Shown: positions 15,354-20,331 of the stretch, piece after piece
Layout: each line of letters starts with the position of its first letter
Position numbering within the stretch: the stretch's first letter is position 1
From: Akkermansiaceae bacterium
Lineage (GTDB): Bacteria > Verrucomicrobiota > Verrucomicrobiia > Verrucomicrobiales > Akkermansiaceae
Reading direction: 5' to 3'
NCBI GenBank assembly: GCA_011524615.1
Contig: WTJZ01000118.1
Location: forward strand, 1-20,331
DNA: 20,331 nucleotides
Notes under the pieces: generated by a model
The model's input: only the letters and a program-made list of their open reading frames with translations
What the model was told of the DNA's origin: nothing
Databases searched by the model: none
Made by a program: the position numbers and the translations under genes

Positions 15354-15366
15354 GTCTAATATTGGT

Positions 15367-16761
15367 CTACAGAGCTAATACGGCCTGCGCTATTGTAAAG
15401 TAAATTGCCATTCCGATCACATCAACGATGGTCGTAATAGCAGGTGCCGCGATCACTGCGGGGTCTAAGTTCATCCATCGTGCCCCTAATGGGAGGAGAG
15501 CCCCGATCATCGTGGAGAGCATCACCTGGAGCCCTAGTGCCATCGAGACCGCAAAGCCAAACATCACATAACTCACGCCCTCCGGCAGCGGAGCCTGAAA
15601 CGCAGGCAAGAGACAACTACAGATCACAAAGATCGCAGCAGCCAAAATCGCCCCCAAGATACTACCGAGTCGAAACTCCTTCCATGCCACAGCCATCGCA
15701 TCATCTGTATCCAGTTCTCCAAGAGCCATCGATCGAATCACCATCGTAGCCGCTTGCCCCCCAGTATTACCACCTGCCGCGATCACCATAGGTAGGAACA
15801 GTGAGAGCATAAAGACTCCAGACAGAACCGATTCATACTGGAGCATCACATATCCAGAGGCTACCGCTAAGAGAGCGAGACCAAAGAGCCACCAAAAGCG
15901 ACGCTTAAAATGAGTAAGAACGGTCGTGTAAAGATACGTTGCCTCAGACTGCTCCCCAGAGAGACCGGCTATCATCTCCATATCCTCCGTGGATTCTTGC
16001 TCCGCAATCTCCATCGCGTCATCGTGGGTCACCACCCCTAAGAGGCGGTTACTCTCATCCACCACCACCACAAGGAAGAGGTCATACTTCTTGATCAACA
16101 TCGGAATCTCTTCTTGGTCAGCCGTCGCCAGGATCGCATGCTCCACTGGTTGCATGATGTCACGGATCGGTGTATCCCACGTATTAAAGGCGAGATCACG
16201 TAAGCGAATCTTCCCCTCTAACTTACCGTCCTTATCGACCACGAAGATTCTAGAGAGTGTATCGGTAGACTCTAAGTTCACTCGGAGAGACTCTAACCCC
16301 TCTTTGACCGTCATATCACTCGAGACGCGACCAATCATCGTCGTCATCCAGCCCCCAGCAGTTTCCTCATCATACTTCAACAGAGACCGCACCAACTCCT
16401 TATCCTTGTGCCCTAATATACCGAGCATCTGAGCACGCTTCACCTCCGAGAGTGCACGTAAGACGTCCGTCAAGTCATCATCACTCAACTCTGAGAACAA
16501 CTCACGCTGCTCCGTGATAGAGAAGAGAAAGAGAACATCCTCTACTAACTCCTCTGGCAGTTCGGCTAATACATCCGCATAATGTCTCGGGCCTAGAGTC
16601 TTAACAAGAAAGGAAACTGCCTCTGGATCAGGAATCGACTCCTGAAAGAGAGCTATATCAGCATAGTGTAGAGACTCTACCGCCTTTAATAAGGCCGATC
16701 CATCTCGCGCTTCAATCGCCTCCTCGAGGAGCTCTAGATGCTGATCTAACGTCTCTTGCAT
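15367..16761 (-). CDS. mgtE: Magnesium transporter MgtE
   Basis: A 464-residue MgtE-family Mg2+ channel. The cytosolic N-terminal helical domain covers about residues 1-130 (HYADVLAELPEELVEDVLFLF). Two CBS domains span about 140-265, including ETAGGWMTTMIGRVSSDMTV at the start of the first and VVVVDESNRLLGVVTHDDAMEIAE at the end of the second, which sense cytosolic Mg2+ in characterised members. The C-terminal pore domain has about five membrane segments from about 285 to 460, with the conserved AAGGNTGGQAATMVIRS. The ATG at 16759-16761 has a GAGGGGG ribosome binding site. It heads the DUF2288-thiH-thiS genes; no M-box riboswitch is visible in the 72-base leader. Confidence 0.96.
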   Translation of the reverse strand: MQETLDQHLELLEEAIEARDGSALLKAVESLHYADIALFQESIPDPEAVSFLVKTLGPRHYADVLAELPEELVEDVLFLFSITEQRELFSELSDDDLTDVLRALSEVKRAQMLGILGHKDKELVRSLLKYDEETAGGWMTTMIGRVSSDMTVKEGLESLRVNLESTDTLSRIFVVDKDGKLEGKIRLRDLAFNTWDTPIRDIMQPVEHAILATADQEEIPMLIKKYDLFLVVVVDESNRLLGVVTHDDAMEIAEQESTEDMEMIAGLSGEQSEATYLYTTVLTHFKRRFWWLFGLALLAVASGYVMLQYESVLSGVFMLSLFLPMVIAAGGNTGGQAATMVIRSMALGELDTDDAMAVAWKEFRLGSILGAILAAAIFVICSCLLPAFQAPLPEGVSYVMFGFAVSMALGLQVMLSTMIGALLPLGARWMNLDPAVIAAPAITTIVDVIGMAIYFTIAQAVLAL

Positions 16762-16781
16762 GCCCCCTCATGAGACAAATT

Positions 16782-16809
16782 ACTCTAGATGAAAAGGAGA
16801 AAAAACCAA
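16782..16809 (-). promoter_or_regulatory. Weak promoter candidate for mgtE
   Basis: On the minus strand TTGGTT (16804-16809) and TAGAGT (16782-16787) are 16 bases apart and end about 20 bases before the mgtE start. Both boxes match the consensus at four of six positions, and the region between the sulfatase stop and mgtE is only 72 bases. Confidence 0.3.
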
Positions 16810-16833
16810 CAAAACCACGAAAACTCGCAGAGA

Positions 16834-18255
16834 TTACTTCTTACGCTGTTTCGCCAATTTTAATTGTACTGGTCTATCGACAAAACCAGCTGATCTGCTG
16901 TTCCTAAAGAGGTCGTCTTCATGCGCCTTCGCGAGGCTCTCGAACTTCTCTACTAATTCAGGATGAAGCGAGATGACATTCTTACTCTCTCCAATATCAT
17001 CTTTGAGGTTATAGAGCTTCGCAGTATTCGCCCCGTTTGGCTTCCCTTGATTCAAATGATACTTCCAGTCTCCATAGCGGATCGCCTTGAGTGAGGTTGC
17101 ATGTCCGTAATAAAAGGCTTCATGCGGGGTCTCCGCACCATCTACGAGGCAAGCGGTAATATCTTTACCATCGATCACACGGTCAGTAGGCGCCTCCGCT
17201 CCCGCTAGTTTAGCAAAGGTTGGGAGCAGGTCCATTGTTGTCATGAGAGTATCATTTTCCTGTCCCGCCTTGATCTGAGCAGGCCATCGGATCACGGTAG
17301 GCATTCTGACGCCCCCCTCCAGAGTGCTCCCCTTACGCCCTCTCAAAGGCCCTGAATGATTATGTGGCGTTCCCATACGTCCAGCCCCATTGTCAGAGGT
17401 AAAGATCACAATCGTATTCTCTGAGATTCCTGCCTCAGTAAGAGTATCTAAGATACGGCCCACAGACCAATCGATCTCCGACATACATTCCTTAAAGAGT
17501 TTTTCTCTCAACTTATAATCGATTCCCTCCTCCTTGGCCAAGGCGTCTACGACCTCACTATCCACTCCCTCCATAAAGTCCTCAGAGACATGGAGAGGTA
17601 CATGCGGTAGAGGATGTGGAACATAGAGGAAGAACGGTTCTTCCTTATGACGCTCAATAAACGACACCGCTCGCTCCGTAATACGCTGAGTAAACAGGTC
17701 AGCATTAGGCTCCATCTCGATAACTGTTTCCCCCTCCAACAATGGTAATTTAGGAAACTTATACTTATCCTGCGCGGGATGATACGGGTGGATGTCGTGG
17801 CTGTAAGGTAGACCAAAGAACTCTTCGAACCCTTGACGAGTGGGCAGAAACTCCGGCTGGTCCCCCAGGTGCCACTTCCCAAATATCCCTGTGCGATACC
17901 CAACGGAGCCTAATACCTCCGCTATCGTGATCTCCTTAGGGTTCAACCCTTTTCGGTCAGCATTCAGCGTCACAAAGAAGCGAGACCCCATCCCCATATC
18001 AATACGACGGTGATAACACCCAGTCATCAAAGCCGCCCTCGAGGGAGTACAATATGGAGCCGAAACATAGAAACTCGTCAGCTTAGCCCCCTCCGCAGCC
18101 ATTTGGTCAATCCGTGGAGTCTCCACGTGCTCTCCACCAAAGCACCCCAAGTCGCCATAGCCCTGATCATCCGTAAAGATGACAACGAAGTTTGGTTGAT
18201 CAGCCCACCCAAGAGCGACGGACAAAGTCAGTATCAAAGTAATTATTCTCTTCAT
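16834..18255 (-). CDS. Exported arylsulfatase-type sulfatase
   Basis: A 473-residue type I sulfatase hydrolysing sulfate esters, probably of glycans or aromatics, outside the cytoplasm. The signal peptide is MKRIITLILTLSVALGWA. NFVVIFTDDQGYGDLG (about 22-37) supplies metal-binding Asp29 and Asp30. The signature CTPSR at 69-73 contains the cysteine converted to formylglycine. HPLPHVPLH and TSDNGAG complete the active-site set. I start at ATG 18253-18255 because it precedes the signal peptide and an AGGGA-like ribosome binding site; the frame stays open to 18444, but that extension would include the ftsY terminator. No formylglycine-generating enzyme or anaerobic sulfatase maturase gene is nearby. 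The substrate cannot be told; marine polysaccharide is the usual context in this phylum. Confidence 0.93.
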   Translation of the reverse strand: MKRIITLILTLSVALGWADQPNFVVIFTDDQGYGDLGCFGGEHVETPRIDQMAAEGAKLTSFYVSAPYCTPSRAALMTGCYHRRIDMGMGSRFFVTLNADRKGLNPKEITIAEVLGSVGYRTGIFGKWHLGDQPEFLPTRQGFEEFFGLPYSHDIHPYHPAQDKYKFPKLPLLEGETVIEMEPNADLFTQRITERAVSFIERHKEEPFFLYVPHPLPHVPLHVSEDFMEGVDSEVVDALAKEEGIDYKLREKLFKECMSEIDWSVGRILDTLTEAGISENTIVIFTSDNGAGRMGTPHNHSGPLRGRKGSTLEGGVRMPTVIRWPAQIKAGQENDTLMTTMDLLPTFAKLAGAEAPTDRVIDGKDITACLVDGAETPHEAFYYGHATSLKAIRYGDWKYHLNQGKPNGANTAKLYNLKDDIGESKNVISLHPELVEKFESLAKAHEDDLFRNSRSAGFVDRPVQLKLAKQRKK

Positions 18256-18400
18256 TTCCCTATAAGTTGTAGTAAGCAAAATTTCTCTAGGCATCAGTGT
18301 CTCTGATACGCAGGCGACCAGTTGCTTTATATTACTATTTACTTCTTTTATAAAGTTTCTGACACTCCCCCCAACTTTTACACGCCATATGCCGGGTATG

Positions 18401-18430
18401 AAAAAAGAAAAAGAGAGGCGCACCTCTCTT
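18401..18430 (-). terminator. Rho-independent terminator of ftsY
   Basis: Perfect 8-bp stem AAGAGAGG (18411-18418) / CCTCTCTT (18423-18430) with a CGCA loop, followed on the minus strand by a T-rich run (TTTCTTTTTT, 18401-18410). It is 35 bases past the ftsY stop with the correct polarity and separates ftsY from the sulfatase. Confidence 0.9.
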
Positions 18431-18465
18431 CCTAAATCTAACAATTACTGCTCCTCAAGAAGCGA

Positions 18466-19317
18466 TCAGAGTAGCTCCTCAACAAAGCGCTTACGCTGAA
18501 ACGTCTCAAACTGCTCTGGTTCTTCTCCCGTACCGACAAAGCGTGTCGGAATCCCTAGTTCACGGTAGATCGCTACTGAGACACCGCCCTTACCAGAACC
18601 ATCTAGCTTCGTCATCACAAGACCATCTAACGGTACCGCCTTAGAGAACTCCTTAGCCTGCTGCATAGCATTACTCCCAGTCGTTGCATCTACTGCTAAG
18701 AGGGAGAGATGCGGTGCATCTTCATTATGCTTCTGGAGCGTTCGCTTGATCTTATCAAGCTCGAGCATGAGATTATTCTTCGTATGGAGACGGCCAGCCG
18801 TGTCACAAATCAAAAACTGAATTCCCTCATTCACAGCCTTCTCATGAGCGGTATAGCACACTGATGATGGGTCTGCATTAGGGGCTCCCTTTACAAAAGC
18901 GACATCTAGACGATCAGCCCAGCGCTCGAGCTGTTCCACTGCTGCTGCACGAAATGTATCAGCGGCGACTAACATGACCGAGTACCCCTTACTCTTCAGC
19001 AGATACGCTAGCTTAGCTGCCGATGTTGTCTTGCCGACCCCATTGACTCCGACCATCGTAATCACATACGGCTTACCATCAGACGGAGGCAAGAGTGGAG
19101 GCTTATCCGCAGGCAGGACATCATAAATATGCGCCTTCACCTTCTCTACAACCTCATGAGCCTTGACCTTACGCCCTAGATCTTTCAACTCATCAACGAT
19201 CGACATCGCTTGACGTATCCCAATATCAGACGCGACTAAATCCGCCTCTAATTGGTCCCAATCGATCTGCTTATCATCCAGAATCTTACTGATGAGCTTG
19301 TTGAAAAATCCTGCCAT
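18466..19317 (-). CDS. ftsY: Signal recognition particle receptor FtsY
   Basis: An SRP-receptor GTPase that docks SRP-ribosome complexes at the inner membrane for cotranslational insertion. The 283 residues comprise an N domain and a GTPase G domain. P-loop GVNGVGKTT is at 90-98, the DTFRAAA block at 120-126, DTAGR at 172-176, TKLD at 236-239 and GTGE at 262-265. There is no long acidic A domain; the short N-terminus beginning MAGFFNKL probably contributes the amphipathic membrane-targeting helix. I chose ATG 19315-19317. An in-frame GTG eight codons earlier (19339-19341) is possible, and a perfect hairpin lies between the two. The upstream gene is the transketolase, separated by a terminator-like hairpin. 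Confidence 0.96.
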   Translation of the reverse strand: MAGFFNKLISKILDDKQIDWDQLEADLVASDIGIRQAMSIVDELKDLGRKVKAHEVVEKVKAHIYDVLPADKPPLLPPSDGKPYVITMVGVNGVGKTTSAAKLAYLLKSKGYSVMLVAADTFRAAAVEQLERWADRLDVAFVKGAPNADPSSVCYTAHEKAVNEGIQFLICDTAGRLHTKNNLMLELDKIKRTLQKHNEDAPHLSLLAVDATTGSNAMQQAKEFSKAVPLDGLVMTKLDGSGKGGVSVAIYRELGIPTRFVGTGEEPEQFETFQRKRFVEELL

Positions 19318-19319
19318 TG

Positions 19320-19336
19320 GTATCACATAATGATAC
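19320..19336 (-). other. Perfect hairpin just before the ftsY ATG
   Basis: GTATCA (19320-19325) and TGATAC (19331-19336) pair perfectly around a 5-base loop and end two bases from the chosen ATG. The hairpin occupies the place of a ribosome binding site, so it could limit initiation at this ATG, or it could be coding if the upstream GTG is used. Confidence 0.45.
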
Positions 19337-19402
19337 TTCACGCCTTTAGAAAAGCACGTTTATCAAAAATTTTCTCCTTACAAGGGGATGACGATATACA
19401 AA

Positions 19403-19427
19403 GACGCCTCCCATAATGAGAGGCGTC
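19403..19427 (-). terminator. Probable terminator of the transketolase gene
   Basis: Perfect 8-bp GC-rich stem GACGCCTC (19403-19410) / GAGGCGTC (19420-19427) with a 9-base loop, followed on the minus strand by TTTGTATA. The stem is strong but the T tract is short. Confidence 0.65.
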
Positions 19428-19434
19428 ATCAAAG

Positions 19435-19460
19435 AGAAGAGAGGCATGCAGCCTCCTTCT
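19435..19460 (-). other. Hairpin immediately after the transketolase stop
   Basis: AGAAG-a-GAGGC (19435-19445) pairs with GCCTC-CTTCT (19451-19460) around ATGCA: ten pairs and one bulged base. It lies 10 bases past the stop and precedes the terminator-like hairpin, the same two-hairpin layout seen after gatA. Confidence 0.55.
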
Positions 19461-19470
19461 AACAGCGAGA

Positions 19471-20331
19471 TTAGCTAAGAGCTGATACTACGTTCTCCTT
19501 AGTCATGCCGAGTTGTTCCATAACAACATCGCCAGGAGCTGAGAGACCGAAGCGGTCAATTCCGAGTACTTTTCCTTCTGTACCTACGTACTTGTACCAG
19601 AGACCAGAAACACCAGCCTCGATCGCAACACGCTTAGTACATGCTGCAGGAAGAACGCTCTCCTTATACTCGTCTGACTGACGGTCGAAGCGCTCCATAC
19701 ATGGAACTGATACTACACGTACACCTGCAACTTCTTCCGACGCTGCGATTGCGTGTTGTACTTCTGAACCTGATGCAAGAACGATAGCCTTAAGCTCTCC
19801 TTCTTCCTTCTTAGCAACGTAAGCACCTTTAACAGTACCTTCACGACGCTCTGCAACAGTGAGGTGACCCATTGTTGGCATCTTCTGACGTGAGAAGATA
19901 AGAGCCGTTGGTCCGTCTTGACGAAGGAGTGATGCCGCGTATGCACCTGCTGTCTCCTCTGGATCTGCTGGACGGATTACGTCGAGACCTGGAATCACAC
20001 GGAGCCCTGATACTGTTTCTACTGGTTGGTGAGTAGGTCCGTCTTCACCTACACCTACTGAGTCGTGCGTGAAGATGTACGTTACTGGTAGTTCAGCGAG
20101 TGCTGCTACACGGATCGTTGGACGGAGGTAGTCTGCGAATACGAGGAACGTAGCGTTCGACGCGTGGAAGAGACCGTCATATGCGATACCGTTTGAGATC
20201 GCGCCCATCGCGTGCTCACGGATACCGTACCAGATGTTCTTACCACCGAAGTCTTCTTTACCCCAGTCACCACCATCCTTGATGTAGTTCTTGTTAGATC
20301 CGTAGAGGTCAGCAGAACCTGTGATGAATTG
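19471..20331 (-). CDS. tkt: Transketolase, C-terminal part (5' end outside window)
   Basis: A thiamine-diphosphate enzyme transferring two-carbon ketol units in the pentose phosphate pathway. The last 286 residues are visible; full-length proteins are about 660. The pyrimidine-binding domain starts near the window edge with ITGSADLYGSN, then IWYGIREHAMGAI with the catalytic Glu-His region, TFLVFADYLRP, and FTHDSVGVGEDGPTHQP, which carries substrate-contacting His and Asp residues. GLRVIPGLDVIRPAD follows. The C-terminal domain runs to the end at SALS. The reading frame is uninterrupted to 20331. It is followed by two hairpins before ftsY. Confident identification; the gene symbol follows common usage. 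Confidence 0.96.
   Translation of the reverse strand, partial: QFITGSADLYGSNKNYIKDGGDWGKEDFGGKNIWYGIREHAMGAISNGIAYDGLFHASNATFLVFADYLRPTIRVAALAELPVTYIFTHDSVGVGEDGPTHQPVETVSGLRVIPGLDVIRPADPEETAGAYAASLLRQDGPTALIFSRQKMPTMGHLTVAERREGTVKGAYVAKKEEGELKAIVLASGSEVQHAIAASEEVAGVRVVSVPCMERFDRQSDEYKESVLPAACTKRVAIEAGVSGLWYKYVGTEGKVLGIDRFGLSAPGDVVMEQLGMTKENVVSALS

Noticed and set aside
15989..16432. 147-codon open frame antisense to mgtE
   Set aside because: A Ser/Arg-rich shadow opposite the CBS domains of a well-supported mgtE.
16762..16833. M-box or TPP riboswitch ahead of mgtE and the thi genes
   Set aside because: The leader is only 72 bases, A-rich, and lacks the conserved cores of either class.

Overview
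The window looks like ordinary chromosome from a PVC-superphylum bacterium, most likely Verrucomicrobiota. The clues are a DUF1592-type 'planctomycete cytochrome c' protein paired with a Tat-exported DUF1552 protein, a YHYH-domain secreted protein with the C-terminal beta-sandwich module typical of Verrucomicrobiota, a sulfatase, a membrane-anchored helical-repeat protein of a style common in Verrucomicrobiae, and mostly weak or absent Shine-Dalgarno sequences. The species cannot be named from this sequence.

Layout. 1-945 (-) is the first 315 residues of sucC. 946-1253 holds a sucC promoter candidate and an AAAGT-heptad repeat tract. 1254-4710 (-) is a translationally coupled DUF1592/DUF1552 pair, with a divergent Nudix plus HAD phosphatase pair at 4826-6089 (+). 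6124-7866 (-) is the YHYH protein, with a nested inverted repeat upstream. 8190-10031 (-) is a two-gene operon of unrecognised membrane-anchored proteins. 10032-10502 is non-coding and ends in a clear terminator for gatCA (10503-12233, -). 12375-13558 (+) is a rhomboid protease plus a small exported protein. 13597-16761 (-) is mgtE, a DUF2288 gene, thiH and thiS, with no thiG beside them. 16834-18255 (-) is a sulfatase, 18466-19317 (-) is ftsY, and 19471-20331 (-) is the C-terminal part of a transketolase.

How the genes relate. Housekeeping functions are interleaved with envelope and secreted proteins: TCA cycle (sucC), Gln-tRNA/Asn-tRNA amidation (gatCA), thiamine thiazole synthesis (thiH, thiS), magnesium uptake (mgtE), SRP-dependent targeting (ftsY) and the pentose phosphate pathway (tkt). 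Most genes are on the minus strand in short operons, several with overlaps or very short spacers. Strong hairpin terminators follow gatA and ftsY, and a weaker one follows tkt.

I found no CRISPR array, tRNA, rRNA, intact insertion sequence or phage module. I cannot demonstrate a new defence or mobile system here. The best leads for undescribed biology are the 8190-10031 membrane pair, the DUF1592/DUF1552 pair, the repeat tract that forms the end of the DUF1552 gene, the inverted-repeat control region of the YHYH gene and the paired hairpins after gatA and tkt.
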